Notes: generated by a model from the sequence alone, not told the origin. Shown: positions 1-11,723, counted from the stretch's first letter. The stretch is 64,000 nucleotides of DNA from Sordaria brevicollis (GCA_033439795.1 JAUTDP010000001.1:3348001-3412000), one strand, 5' to 3'. Program-made: numbers and translations.

Positions 1-426
1 ATCATCGCCACTCTCGTCGGTTCGGTGTACGCGTACGGATTCTTGATGATGGTTCCCTCGCTCTATATCAACTACCGTCTCAAGAGCGTTGCTCACATGC
101 CTGGCAAGGCTATGATGTATAAGTTCCTCAACACCTTCATCGACGACTTGTTTGCTTTCACCATCAAGATGCCCTTCCTCCATCGCCTTGCTACCTTCCG
201 TGACGACATCATCTTCTTCATCTATTTGTATCAGAGATGGGCCTACAAAGTCGATTACACCCGTGTCAACGAGTTCGGACAGGGCGGCGAGGATGACGCC
301 GTCGAGAAGAAGAAGGCGGAGGGTCAGAAGGCGGTACTTCCGGCGCCAACTGAGGAGCAGACCGTGGGAACCACCTCCGAGAAGGCTAGTGGAGTCGAGG
401 CTGGCAAAGCGAGGAAGAGGAAGTGA
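1..426 (+). CDS. CLPTM1-family transmembrane protein, 3' end only
   Basis: Partial gene cut by the left window edge; the frame is open from base 1 to the TGA at 424-426 (141 residues). The visible part contains a hydrophobic segment followed by the SLYINYRLKSVAHMP and FLNTFIDDLFAF stretches and the FRDDIIFFIYLYQRW block, which are conserved in the cleft lip and palate transmembrane protein 1 (CLPTM1) family. Members are multi-pass ER membrane proteins; mammalian CLPTM1 traps GABA-A receptors in the ER and CLPTM1L has been linked to lipid scrambling, but the fungal role is not settled. The tail after the conserved block is acidic, then Lys-rich and ends RKRK, a plausible cytosolic basic tail. 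No intron is seen in this part. Confidence 0.85.
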   Translation: MIATLVGSVYAYGFLMMVPSLYINYRLKSVAHMPGKAMMYKFLNTFIDDLFAFTIKMPFLHRLATFRDDIIFFIYLYQRWAYKVDYTRVNEFGQGGEDDAVEKKKAEGQKAVLPAPTEEQTVGTTSEKASGVEAGKARKRK

Positions 427-1972
427 ATTAAGGAAGCACGATGACGGACTTGGTTCGGCATTGATCCATCACGGTAAAATGGAGTTTTAACAGGTTGGAG
501 AAGGGCTGACAGTCCCCAACGGTCATAATATGTATATATACTAATATTAAGCACATAACATACCTGTTGGTGAGTCGCGGTTTTGGGTGGTGGCTGTGGT
601 CCTGGATATACCCATAGCCGGTAAATGATAAGAGTGCATATGAGAGATAGGCGTGAGTTGTATGGCAGTCGGAACGTCGTACTGACTATAATATGTGTTC
701 ATACATCTCGGTCCAAAAGGGTCGAACTCTATATCTACGTAGTATCTTACCAGTCATCATCGGACGCCTCTGATGGTAGGGCTGAGCAACGGGTGGGTTA
801 CACCTGCTATCCATTGGATAATGATAGGTCTTCCCCTCTCCATTGTCAAAGGTGGAGGCTATAAGCACAAGAAGATGTCATTACCAACGGGTGGTTTTGA
901 AAGTGAAAAGGCTCATGGCATCCCATCTCAAAATAGCCAAACGTATGTGGTGCCCTGGTCCAGTACGTTCAGGGGCCACCTAAATGCGCCCCGCCAAGAT
1001 CTCCGGATCCCCACGTTTTGCAAACAAACCGTCCCTAAACCCCCGTCTCATTCTCCCAAGGGACTCCCAAGCATCACCAACACGACTTTAAAAGTAACCC
1101 TGGGTGAGCACCTTGCTGTCCTTTTTGCAGGGTTTCTTTTGAGGAAGCTTAAACTTCCGCTCAGAGGCCGCCTGTTCCCTTGCTGATTTTCCCTGCCAGG
1201 GTCCCTTTCAAGACGACGATTAACAGCCCCTGTCACATCAAGCGTTATTCCGCGCTGCCAGTGCCATACCTCTACAACAAACTTCCCATCCTCCCTAGGA
1301 CAATTCGTTTAGGACTTTGTTCAGTTTGGGTCGTGTTTGCACGAAGGAACAGCGCCGGTTTTCCACTTCTGCCTGCCTTCCGCCAAGGGGAGATCCACAG
1401 GGCCCTTCCAATAGCTTTTAGGTCCCGCCGTAACCGTCGGATCGTTCCCAAGCGCCCGGGCCTCGAACCCCGTTGCACGACTGCGATTCAACCATCTACC
1501 ATATCCGCATCCGCTCGTCCCCATTTCCTTTCTGAGCGACCGAATCTTCCATGTGAATGTTTCGTTCCCAGAGTGGCCCCCTTTCTCACATACATAACTC
1601 TCGCGTTGAATTTGTTCATCTCTCCTCCATCAGATAGCACCTCGTGGATATCTCTACACTTGATGACCAACGACGACAATATCAAGCACAAACCCAGCGC
1701 ATACGTAGAGATACTTGGGCAGTTAGTCTTGTCTCGCCTACAGTACCCGCCGTTCGACTATCTGTTTTAGTGACGAGAGCCTCACTTTAATCCAGTCCAC
1801 GTCTACTTACGGGCATCTACAACTTTCAAAGGGGCCATCAAACATGCTCTAGGCGAAGGACCCAAGGCCAATGATAAGAAGAATTAGCACGACGACACCA
1901 GGATAACGGCTTAGGCGAGCGAGGATATCAAAGGGATGAGGTGGAGGGGGATCCGATCACTTTAAGAGGATC
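427..1972. other. Intergenic region, 1.5 kb
   Basis: Downstream flank of the CLPTM1-family gene and upstream flank of the zinc-finger gene. An AT-rich stretch around 530-550 is a likely 3'-end region. An open frame of 196 codons at 1180-1770 has no recognisable domain and no codon bias, and is not called. No RNA gene or repeat could be supported. Confidence 0.5.
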
Positions 1973-3622
1973 ATGAACCAGCAGCAAAGCAACCATCGCC
2001 CTAAGACAGATATGAACAAAGATCCCAGCAAAAAGAAGAGCGAGACAGTCGGGTCGCTGTTGGCCGACATTGCGGACTACTTGGTCAAGTCACTCGGCGC
2101 ACTCAGATTTGCCGACAAGCGACACTGGGGTCCTGACGAGTTTGAACAGATTCGCGCCCTTGAGGATGCGTTGGACGACGCAAAGACAGATTTCCAGGAA
2201 CTCGGGGTCTTGGTTAATGGGCAGTTTTACTATGAAGGAGACAGAACTCGTAAGTATTCCTCGTCGTGGCATCTTATACAATGCCCATTACTTTCGTCAT
2301 GCTTCACCCTTTCTGCCAGATTCCATGATCATTTCATGCAAGGTCATGATACAACCTGACAGTTTCACTCACCCATCTATCTCCCTTATTCTCACCACTC
2401 CTCTCCCAACATCTCCCACTCTTACTCAGACCGACCTTCTTCATGTTACTCATACTCTACTAACTCTCACCCACCACAAAAAGCCGAATCACTGAACGAG
2501 CTACGCGCCCTCTTAATCAAATACGAGTTCCACCACAAAAACTTCAGCGACTGGATACAGCAAGGTGGGCCCATCAACCCAACCTGGCTTAGGGAGACCA
2601 AGGAACTCCAACTAGAGCTTCACCGCACCCAGTGCCGCGCCGCCCGGCGCATCTTCGCAGCCGAGCAGGAAGGGACGTGGACACGATGTCTGGGCGCTTA
2701 CCAGGTTTATCGCCAGCAGCGAAGGAACGAGGAAGCTGAGCGAATACGGAAGCAAAGAGAAGAAGAGAAGCGGGAAAGGGAGGCTAGGGAAGGAGGGACA
2801 AAACAGCAGCAGCAGCAAAGAGACCTTGAGAGGATACCGCCATGGCAACGGCATGAGTTTCAGCAACAGCAGCAGTCACAACAAGTCAAAGGGCCAATAG
2901 ATGAAGGGTTACGACCAGCCTTGAGAAGAGGGAGGAGATTAAGCCTAGAGGATCTAGTCCCATGCTGTAATGCTGTGGGCAGGTTCGAGAGGATCGGGGA
3001 GCACGACGTGGCCTTTGTATGCGACTTTTGCGACGGGTTCATCGTATGGCCGGATCTACAGAGGATGCCGTCTACGAGGGCACCGTTGGAACAACAGCCC
3101 GCCGCTGGCGCTCACGGGCGAAACAAAAGTTCAACGACAACGACAACAAGTACACCAACGACACAATCAACAAACTCTCCCAGGAAACTCATATTACCCA
3201 CCATAGTGACGCAAGAACGACAACAGTCGTCATACCCACCACCACCAGTCACAACATCAAAAGAAACAGATACAAGCACGACAGAAAATGCATACCCCAA
3301 CTGGCAAGCCCAAGGCCTCAGCGCCAAAACGGGCCAAGTCAAAACGGTGGTCTTCGCGCCCATAGCCATAGCGAACCACATCGCGCCTCTCCCGGGCGAC
3401 TGGCTGGCGAGGATATGGTGCCCCTACTGCGACGAGTACACGTACGTGGACCAGGGCGAGGACAGCGAGGACGAGGTGAAATGGGCGCAGGACGAGCGCG
3501 GGTTCGAGGACCTGGCGAGCTTTCAGGAGCATCTGGAGTGGTACCACACCGCTTTGCAGTTGCCGGTGCCGAGCATACCGGCTTTGCTGCCGAAGGCGGC
3601 GGGAAGTTGTGCTGTTATGTGA
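1973..3622 (+). CDS. Zinc-finger protein with a C-terminal CaaX box
   Basis: Two exons, 1973-2249 and 2484-3622, give 471 residues; the 234-nt intron has GTAAGT at its start and AAAAAG at its end, and the frame is continuous. Not recognised as a named family. Order of features: basic N terminus; helical region to about residue 150; Glu/Arg and Gln-rich charged helix about 170-230; paired cysteines C253/C254 and CDFC (C272, C275); a Thr/Ser-rich linker; then WCPYC (C405, C408) followed about 33 residues on by H442 and H447, arranged like a long-loop C2H2 finger. The protein ends CAVM, which fits the CaaX prenylation rule with Met favouring farnesylation. Inference: a membrane-tethered zinc protein. 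What it binds is unknown. Confidence 0.75.
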
Positions 3623-4164
3623 ATCTCGAGTGGCAATGGTGGGCTGGAGTAAGGGCAGACGGATCGTGGGTCAAAGAAGGAGCCAGACCGGCTAGCAGGC
3701 CGTCTTGGGGGTCAAATCTGTATCGGGGGTTGGTCAGAAAAGATGCCTGTTTGGGTAGAACTGGAGATAACTTATGAATGAGCACCAGTGACATTGCGGA
3801 GGTCTGTCGACAAGACCAGATCAGGCGTTGCGAAGTGATCACCAAATCCATCATCGACCGAAGGAATTTACTCCAAGAATTATACACATCTTGAGATACT
3901 ATGATGATTCGCTCGGCCAAACGTCCTTTTGCGTTCGTAACCCCTTTACCCAAACTCCATGCTAGGTCAAGCCGCCAAAAAAAAACAACAAAATAACAAT
4001 GCCCGTACACCCACGTATTAAATAATTACAAAAGTCCTCTTAGCCCATGGTGTCAACAGCATGATACAGAGTCAGTCGCATGAAGAACACACCTGACCAT
4101 AAAGTCGTGTACAACCGCCAACGAACGATCACACCTTGCCTCCCCCTGTGAGGTGAGAAGCCGC
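3623..4164. other. Convergent intergenic region
   Basis: Shared 3' flank of the zinc-finger gene (+) and sec22 (-). It contains a short A-rich run near 3978-3993. Nothing else is supported. Confidence 0.5.
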
Positions 4165-4907
4165 TCAAAAGAAGAACCTCCACCACAAGAAAAAGACGAT
4201 AATCGAGCCCACCGCCGCAAACGGCCCGTACTGCTTCAGGAGCAGGTCCCAGTTAATCTTGACAGCCGCCCTCTTGTACTTCTTGCTATCGTCCCTCAGC
4301 CTGCTGCTCAGCTCGCCCATGCGCTCCAGGCTGTCGCCGCGGTACAGCAGATCCTCAATGTTCTTGGTCATGACCTTGGTCACGTCCCTGAGCTCGTCGT
4401 GCAGCTTGTCGAGGTTCTGCGTCGCGCGCGTGTCGCTGTACGTCGCCTTGGTGCGGCTGATGAAGCTGTCAAAGTCCATAAAGGCGTAAGGCCGAAGGGT
4501 CGGGTTCATGAGCTGCTGCGGGGTGTGCGTCGTCGCGAACTCGCCCGCGATGTCGGACAGGTAGGTGAAGGCTAGCTTGCGCGGGTATGACCGGTCCGTG
4601 ATGGCGAAGTAGACGATGTCATGCTGGATCAGGTAGTGCAGGGTGTAGAGGGAGCCGCTCTCGATGCTGGCTTGCGGCTCCGAGGTGCGGGTGAGGCGCC
4701 GCAGGATCAGCTTGACTTGGGACTTGACTTCGCTGAGGGATGTCTCGGTGGCTTCGTCGTCAACGGAGGCGCAGAGCATGAGGCCTGTTGTTTCGGGGGT
4801 CGCTGTGTTAGCTACCAAACATCTTGGACGGGCGGCTAGATGCGGACGAAGGGGGGAGTTAGGGGGTACAAACCATCCAGCCGGGCAATCTGGGTTGAGC
4901 GGATCAT
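4165..4907 (-). CDS. sec22: Vesicle R-SNARE Sec22
   Basis: Two exons on the minus strand, 4907-4874 and 4784-4165, give 217 residues, the usual size of Sec22. The first exon encodes only MIRSTQIARLD plus one base; the intron runs from GTTTGT to ACAACAG. Seen: an N-terminal longin domain (about 1-120), a SNARE motif (about 130-190) with the zero-layer arginine R160 in LLYRGDSLERM, and a C-terminal membrane anchor (VGSIIVFFLWWRFFF) with almost no lumenal tail. Family knowledge: Sec22 drives fusion of ER-Golgi transport vesicles in both directions with Sed5/Bet1/Bos1 or Ufe1/Sec20/Use1. The start was chosen because it restores the conserved longin N terminus; without splicing the frame runs into non-conserved upstream sequence. 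Confidence 0.95.
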
Positions 4908-6105
4908 TGTGAATAGTATGTGTTGTCACTGTTTCTTCTTCTTTTCGGGGGTATTGTTCAGGTTGTTCTTCTCGTGTAACTGGGGATAGGACAGTGGCGT
5001 CGGTGGGTTTGTTGGTTAAGTTGGTGTTGTTGGAGAGATGGTGGACAAGGGAAAGTCGCAAGCTTGTGATGACGGGCGAAAGTGAACAATGCGGCCAGGC
5101 ATTGGGGGGATTTCATGTTGGAGATGATGGGTACGTGGCTTCTATCGCAACCAGCTTGCACCGGCAAATCTTGTTCCATACTTCGTTTATTACTCTATGG
5201 TCAAACATTCTATTCTATCATGGTCGTTATTCTTTTTCTTTTCCCCCATTCTTTTAATTTCGCAGGTTATCCTAACACAATGATGTTGCCAGAGATTAAT
5301 GATGCGATGAACCAACGGGTGGTTGCTTATCGAGGGAAGAAGCTGCTAAACGGGGCATTGATGACGATACTGTTGCTGAAGATGGCTTCCCTTGGAAAGC
5401 TCTCCCTGAAAGGCCAGTAAGCTTGCTCTTTTAATTTAATATCACGGGTAATCAGTCCCGCCAAGCACACTATTCACGTCTAGTAGCATGTCCAAGCTAG
5501 CTCCGGGTGCATCATGCAAGTGCTTGGCGCCATAGCTTCAGCTTCCATCCCATCATCTTGTCCATTACACAATAGGGAAGGAGCAACCTCAACCGAACAA
5601 CAACTGGGGAAGGGGAGTTTGAGGTGGATCATTCACTTGCCAATTCCCTTCACCACCTCAGGTTTATGCCTGGCCAATTAAGTACATCGCACATTTTCCA
5701 GCCTTGCGCGTCAACTTCTACTTTTAGTACCACTTCGTTCTGTTTGACCACAAGTTCACTTGAACGTATTTCACTCTCTATTTCCACCACCCCCCGCTTT
5801 CTCCTCTCTTCTCCCACCACATCGCCAGCTTGTTCGCGGATGTAACCACAGTCATATCGGCACATGAACCATCATCGACATACGAAAGACGAACGGGACC
5901 CTTCACTCCAAGTCTGCGAATCTCTGATATCGAAGATCAGCTCAATATCACAACGACCAAGCATTCCAAATCTCAGATTTGAATCGGATCTGACTTGACG
6001 GTGATTTTGGAGAACCACTTTCCCCAGCGACCGATCGTTCTTCGGAAGAATTCAAATTTCAGACCCTTGGCCAGGCAAGACGTTCAGCTGAAGGTGTCGT
6101 GAAAG
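4908..6105. other. Divergent promoter region of sec22 and the ASXH-domain gene
   Basis: 1.2 kb between two divergently transcribed genes, so it must carry both promoters. A strongly pyrimidine-rich stretch lies at about 5765-5825, a common feature of Sordariales promoters and 5' leaders. Open frames here (for example 5082-5420) lack a convincing ATG and any known domain and are not called. Confidence 0.5.
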
Positions 6106-8907
6106 ATGGCTGAAGACGGAAGTAGTTCCCCGCTTTCTTCGGCCCTGTCCTCTCCTCCGGCCTCGCCTCCCAGGAGCGAGAATGGAGAGAATGGGGACTC
6201 GAATAGCATCCATGTGCAGGAAACCGATAAGGCTGCGCAGGTGGTTTTGGAGGCTCCGGCAGCCGAAGAACCAGCAGCTGAAGAGCAAGCAGTGCAGGAG
6301 CTGGAGACCAAAAAGCCAGCAAGCAAAAAATCGGCAGCTAAAAAGCCAGCGGTCGGGAAGTCAACCACCAAGCGGCCAGCGGCGAGGAAGCCATCAACTA
6401 GGAAGGCAGCAGCCGTCAAGCCAGAGGTCGAGGAACCGGCAGTCAATGAGCCAGCAGCCGACGAGCCAGCAGTGGAAAAACCAGGAGCCAAGAAGGCAGC
6501 AGCCAAGAAGCCAGCAGCCAAAAAGTCAAAAGTTGAGGAACCACTAGGCGAAGAAACAGCGGTCCAGGACGCAATAATCGAGGAGCCAGTGGCCGAGAAG
6601 CCAGTAGTTGAGGAACCGGCAGTTCACGAGCCAGTGGTTGAGCAGCTAGCAGCCCCAAAAGGAGCAGTCAAAAAATCAACAGCTAAAAGGCCAGCTGCGA
6701 AGAAAACAGCAGTCAGAAAGGCAGCAGCGAAAAAGTCAGCGGTCGAGCAAACAGTCGATGAGACAGCAGACGACGAGGCATCATTCCAGGAACCAGTTGT
6801 TGAAGAGCAAGCAATCGAGGAGCCAGCGGCCGAGGAATCAGCCGACGAGGAACTAGTAGTCGCAACGCCATTAGCTAAGAAAAAGAAGGCAGTCAAAAGG
6901 TCAGCAGCTACAGATCCGGCGGTCCAGGAACCAGCACCCAAAAGACCGAAAGCCAGGAAGGCAGCGGTGAACAAGTCAGCAGTCGAAAGACCAGTAGTCA
7001 AAGAGGAACCTGTCGAGGAGCCGGAGATTGGCGGACATGGAGAGCTAGAAGAAGAACGGACAACGCCGCTGGCGGTACCAGGCCCTGCCTCAACAAACAA
7101 GTTGGCGGTACTGCCGTCTGATCAGCTAGACGCTCCAGAACCAGAAGTCAAACGATCGTCAACTTGGACCGCGATCAATCGCCCACCTCGAAGCCCGCCA
7201 TCAGTCAGACTGCCAGACATTGCGGCACGTGAGGAAGAAACGAATGCTCCCTCGGGTGCTCCATCAGTTGCACCAGAAGTTGTGGCACGACAAGAGGAAG
7301 CGGCTACTTCATCAAAGGCGCCACCAGCCATTCCAGAAGTTACCAAACGTCGTGGAAAGCCAGCGGCTACTCCGTCAAGGGCGCCGCCGGCCACTAAGGA
7401 GGTCCCGACGCCTAAGGAAGATGTGCCTGCCCCGGAAGATGTGCCATCAGCTACTTCAAAAATTCCGAGACGTGAGGAGCAAACGGATGCTCCAGCAGAT
7501 GCACCATCAGCTACGCCAAGTTCTGTCCCCAAGAAGAGAAAACCATTACCTGGAGCAGCTAACCACATCCGGGAGGTTCCTGATGTTCTTGAAGTGCGCA
7601 CTACTGGCAAGCCAAAATTAACACGGGGCAAGTGCACTCCTTGCCATGAGAACAAGCTGAAGGTTGGTCAGAGATCATTCATACACCTGGTTGTTTAGTA
7701 TCTGACAGCTGTGATAGTGCCTGAAAGAAAAGCCAATATGTTCGCGATGTGCTGAATCCGGCACGCACTGTGTTTACGCTTTTGAACAGCCGCGGAAGTA
7801 TGGTTCAGCATCGGCCCGTCCAGTCTTGTCCGAGGCCGAAGCCGTTCCAAGGGTTAGGAGCGAGGCGACAGCTCCAGTACAGAACTCGGAAGTTGAGAAA
7901 GAAGTTGATTCATCGAAAATCGCAGCAACAGTAGCCGTGGGTCCATCAATCAATGGGCATGGGACAAAGAATGATCCACAGGATTCAAGAGGCACACGTT
8001 CTGAAAGCAGAAATTCGCAACCGGACACCGAGTCAAGAAAGCGCAAAGCCTCGGAAGAGGACAAGTCGAGCAGTGCCAAAAAGCCACGACATGCCACAGC
8101 GCCTAAGAAAACTACTCTGGACAAGAAGTGGGAAGCACCTTTCGTCTATACGGACGAAAAATCTCCTCTTACCAATGCTGATCTCAGGGTTTGTACTTCT
8201 TCTCTGTTGGGGATACTAAAGCAATGACATGTCGATGTTCTAACGCTTCCCATAGGCCATACTGTTGCTCCCGCAAGCTTGGGACGTACTGACATCAGAG
8301 GAAAGGAAAGAAATCCTTGCCAAATTCCCTGACGACAGCCATATTCTTGACGCTGGGACTGAGAAGGCCCGACCGGATCTTGTCGCCTTGCGCAACAATG
8401 ATCACTTCAGGTACGATTGTGCTCGGTACCTCGAAAACATTGAGCGAGGCCGTCACGATGAGCAATGGCTTCAGGAGGCATGGGTCGCACATGAGAAGCA
8501 CAAAAGAGGCGACTATGATGATTTCTTGAGGAAGGAGTTCGAGAACGATTGGGCGACGAAGATACCAAAGGAATTGCTACAGAGGATTGGCCGGGAGAGC
8601 GAGATGGCCGCTCAAGACGGTGTTGTAGCAACGTCCCAGGACACCTCAACTGCGAATGGACAGCACAAAGGTAAAGTTCCTCTTCCCGTTGTCAACATAT
8701 CTCGATACTGACTGAATCCCAGCTCTTCCTGGACGCGCTAAGGGCGCTTCAGCAGTGCAAAAGGTGCCTTCCGTGAGTCCAGCATCAGTCGGTGCAACCA
8801 AGACGAATGGGACTGTCGCCAAAAACCCCTCCAACGGTCGTGAGGTTTCCAATATCAACGCGTCGCAGTACACTCAACTACGTTTCGAAATTCCACCAGA
8901 GGCCTAG
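6106..8907 (+). CDS. Zn2Cys6 cluster and Asx-homology (ASXH) domain protein
   Basis: Four exons: 6106-7662, 7718-8188, 8256-8670, 8723-8907; 875 residues. Introns are 55, 67 and 52 nt and all keep frame. Residues about 35-330 are an Ala/Lys/Pro/Glu-rich array of short repeats (AKKPA, EEPAV types), resembling histone H1 tails. A Zn2Cys6 pattern follows: C510-x2-C513-x6-C520-x6-C527-x2-C530-x6-C537; the first intron falls exactly before C520. After a basic Ser-rich linker, residues about 655-790 (from WEAPFVYTDEK through LLLPQAWDVLTSEER to the FLRKEFENDW region) match the ASXH domain of the Additional sex combs family. In animals ASXH/DEUBAD activates the BAP1/Calypso deubiquitinase acting on H2A. 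Inference: a chromatin protein that binds DNA through the cluster. Confidence 0.85.
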
Positions 8908-9517
8908 AGCGTTGCTTCCCTGAAGCAGCAAAACACCAGGGAGGAGGACTTGTACCAATTATTGTCTTTGGAGGGTCATGAATTCATACCACCGCTATCT
9001 TACCGACACTTTACCACCGATCCCATTTGCGGAACATTCACGATCGCCATAGTCAGGAGAACTGGGGCGATACTCTGCTATGCCTAGACTGATCATTATC
9101 AAGGGCTTAAGCCCTCAGCTCACGGGTAGATCTAGAAGAGACAGGATTTGCAGCCGCCGTGCATGATTTGGGATCAGTATTGCAGAACGGCACATTGTTG
9201 GGACCCTAACAGGAAAATGCGGGCAGTTGAGCGTGGAGGCAGGGCGTGGAAAAGTGCAAATAGATTACGTTCATGAGGTGCTGTAGATGCTTACCTATAC
9301 CCGTTCAATAGTATATCAGCGAGTGGAGAGAATAATATGATAAATACTGTTTGGCGCATGCATAACTTTCGCGCGCAATGTGGTTCATCTTGGGAATAGG
9401 TAAATTGGCGAGGAGGATGTTGAAGCGTCTTAATGTAAATAGCGGTGTGTCATATATAGAGGCTGGATCTGGAGGCAGCTACCAACAGTCACTACGACAG
9501 TTGATCACAACTGTAAG
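8908..9517. other. Intergenic region before tRNA-Asp
   Basis: 3' flank of the ASXH-domain gene and 5' flank of the tRNA gene. No ORF or repeat is supported. Confidence 0.5.
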
Positions 9518-9610
9518 TCTTCCGTAGTATAGTGGTCAGTATGTGAGCTTGTCAAGCCTGAACATCAGTTCGATTCGCTCGAGACCCGGGTTCAATTCCC
9601 GGCGGGAGAG
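9518..9610 (+). tRNA. tRNA-Asp (GTC) with 21-nt intron
   Basis: The sequence folds as a cloverleaf: acceptor stem TCTTCCG (9518-9524) pairs with CGGGAGA (9603-9609), discriminator G9610; anticodon stem TGAGC pairs with GCTCG; anticodon GTC at 9551-9553; T arm is CCCGG GTTCAAT TCCCGG-like. A 21-nt intron at 9555-9575 sits at the canonical 37/38 position. Mature length is 72 nt. A G at position 73 and GTC are both Asp identity elements. Confidence 0.95.
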
Positions 9611-9617
9611 ACCAATC

Positions 9618-9621
9618 TTTT
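9618..9621 (+). terminator. Pol III terminator of tRNA-Asp
   Basis: T4 run starting 8 nt after the tRNA 3' end, the usual RNA polymerase III stop signal. Confidence 0.7.
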
Positions 9622-9967
9622 CTTTGTGCACGCACCCATCCTTCTTTTTACATTTTTGGTTCTTTGATAATATTTTCTTGGAGGTGGTTAGAAATACTTA
9701 AAGACGTGACGGAACGTTCTGGTGTGGGCAATAGTCGTCGAAAGTTTACGGGATGCAAATCCCATTTGCAGAATTAAACTCGATTTCTTGGCCATCTTTG
9801 CGACCCTCTCTCACGCAACACCAAACAACTTAAAAGCACAACCTACCGCCTCATCAAACCTGGCTTGTATTTATACAGACCTCTCCTTCCAAGATCCTTA
9901 TTATATCCTGTCGTCATTCACATAAGGCAGTCCAGATCTGATTCATCCTCCTCTTCCCAGCGTCAAG
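9622..9967. other. Promoter region of elp5
   Basis: About 350 nt between the tRNA terminator and the elp5 start. It contains pyrimidine-rich stretches near 9880-9965; no further element is supported. Confidence 0.4.
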
Positions 9968-11101
9968 ATGGCGCCCTCGGCTCAAACGCACCACCGCTCG
10001 CACAGCCTGCTGCTCTTCCAGAAGCTACTAAATCTTCGAGATAGCGCAAGCCCTCTCACACTTATTCTCGATACCCTTGAACAAGGGGCAGGACCGCTTC
10101 TGCAGGAATTCATCAGCCGAGGCAAGGTAAGAATTCGCCCTTCCTATTTCCTCATATGCTTGATCAACTAACACGCTCATAGCTCGCCCGTAGCAAAGTA
10201 CTCTACGTCTCATTCACTACTGTCAGAAAGCCTCGTGATGTCGATATCTTTATCAAAGCCAGGGGCAAGACAGTTATAGCCCTCACAACCGAGATCGCCT
10301 CACATTGTGCACCTCCCAAGGGCCAAACACCCATAGATGCTGCAACAAACTCCCAGAGTAAGTGTACACCCATCAAATCGGGCAGAAGAACATGAACTAA
10401 CATATTACTCCGAAGGATATTTGATCGTCGTTGACTCCCTCAACCCCCTCAGCTCAAAAGAGCCACACGCCCTTCCCCTCTTCTTCGGCAGCATCATCAA
10501 TCCCTTCGCCTCCCTCGTCGCCGTCTACCACAACGACGTACCGCTCGTTCTCCCGCGAACCTTCAGCGAGTACGAACCCCATCCGCTGACGCTCCTGTCA
10601 CACATGGCCACCGCCATTTTCAAAGTGTCAAGTCTCTACCAGGCCGTCGAGACCAAGCGGGCGCAAATGAGGAGTTTGCGCGAGCCGGAGTGGGGCCTTC
10701 ATGAAGGGCGCGAAGGCGTGCTCGTCGGCTTGCGAACCGGTTATCAAGCTGAGGGACTGGTGGTGGAAATGGAGATGAGAAGGCGCAGCGGAAGGGCCGT
10801 GGCTGAACGATTCATTTTGAGTCCACCATCTTCGGGTCAAAAGGGCATTGGCACGAATCTGTCACTACTCTCGGATCATCCGCTGTTTGCGCCGCAAAAG
10901 GACACGGAAAGCAACGCAGAGGGAGAGATGGCGGATACCACGTTCAACTTGGGATTGACGGAGAAGCAGAGGAGTGATAGGGAGGGGATCGTGCTGCCGT
11001 ACTTTGATGCGCAGACGGATGTTGGTGGAGGAGAGGGAGGCAGGATTCTTTATGATATGGGGAGGGAGGATGATTTCGACGATGAGGAAGATGAGATTTG
11101 A
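9968..11101 (+). CDS. elp5: Elongator complex subunit Elp5 (Iki1 family)
   Basis: Three exons: 9968-10126, 10183-10357, 10416-11101; 339 residues; introns 56 and 58 nt. The N terminus (LLLFQKLLNLRDSASPLTLILD) and the strand-rich core (VLYVSFTTVRKP, YLIVVDSLNPL) fit the RecA-like fold of Elp4-Elp5-Elp6. The C terminus carries the family signature: a conserved LPYFDAQ segment, GRILYDMGREDDFD and an acidic end. Family knowledge: Elp4/5/6 form a hexameric ring that assists Elp1-3 in modifying wobble uridines (mcm5/ncm5) of tRNAs in the cytoplasm. The ATG chosen gives the only frame that splices through to the conserved core. Confidence 0.9.
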
Positions 11102-11723
11102 GAAAGGCTTGGGACAGGGCAGGCACTGTCTTGCGTTACGGGTTCGACGATATCCTCGGGATAGGTTGATTTCAACCATTCATCCTACATCAAGAGAGGT
11201 ACGGTTCCCTTTTCTACACTTCCGTTATGCCAGGACGATGAAGCTAATCGCCTGGATAGCAGCAGCTGCACAGAAAATCAAAATTCGCTGAAATTCTTAT
11301 GGGGTTGGGGTTATAACTCTGACGAGCATTAATGCACTTCGGTCTCCTACCATCCGTACTGCGTATGAAAGTGAAGGAATGGTACGCTCGCCAATGTTCT
11401 ATCCGTCTCACCAACACGTCGAGACATTCAGAACCTTGATGGCCTGAATCACAGGCAGCGCGGGGTGGTGGGGTCATTGCAGGGGTCATTTTCTTATCTT
11501 ATCGGTACCAAACCAACAGACCCAAAGATCGGCGCCTGCATCCAGCCTTGCAGCGGTTGCCAAGCGGCCTGCAGCTTTCGCCTAGTTTCAGCCGTCTGTT
11601 CTTGAAAGCTCCAGAATTTCCCCATTCAACGTCATCAACGACATTCGGTTTTCGGCTGGATTTGATCATTTCCTTCCCAACACAATCTCTTTGTACTCCG
11701 AGTTCGATAATCGAACACGAACA
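11102..11723. other. Intergenic/promoter region of the snRNP27 gene
   Basis: Separates elp5 and the snRNP27 gene, both on the plus strand. No independent gene or repeat seen. Confidence 0.45.

Noticed and set aside
1420..1500. tRNA-like T-arm (GGTTCGAGGCCC) on the minus strand
   Set aside because: The T stem has a mismatch and no acceptor or anticodon stem could be paired, so it is not a tRNA; at most a degenerate remnant.
1180..1770. Open frame of 196 codons on the plus strand
   Set aside because: No domain, poor composition and no coding bias in an otherwise non-coding gap.
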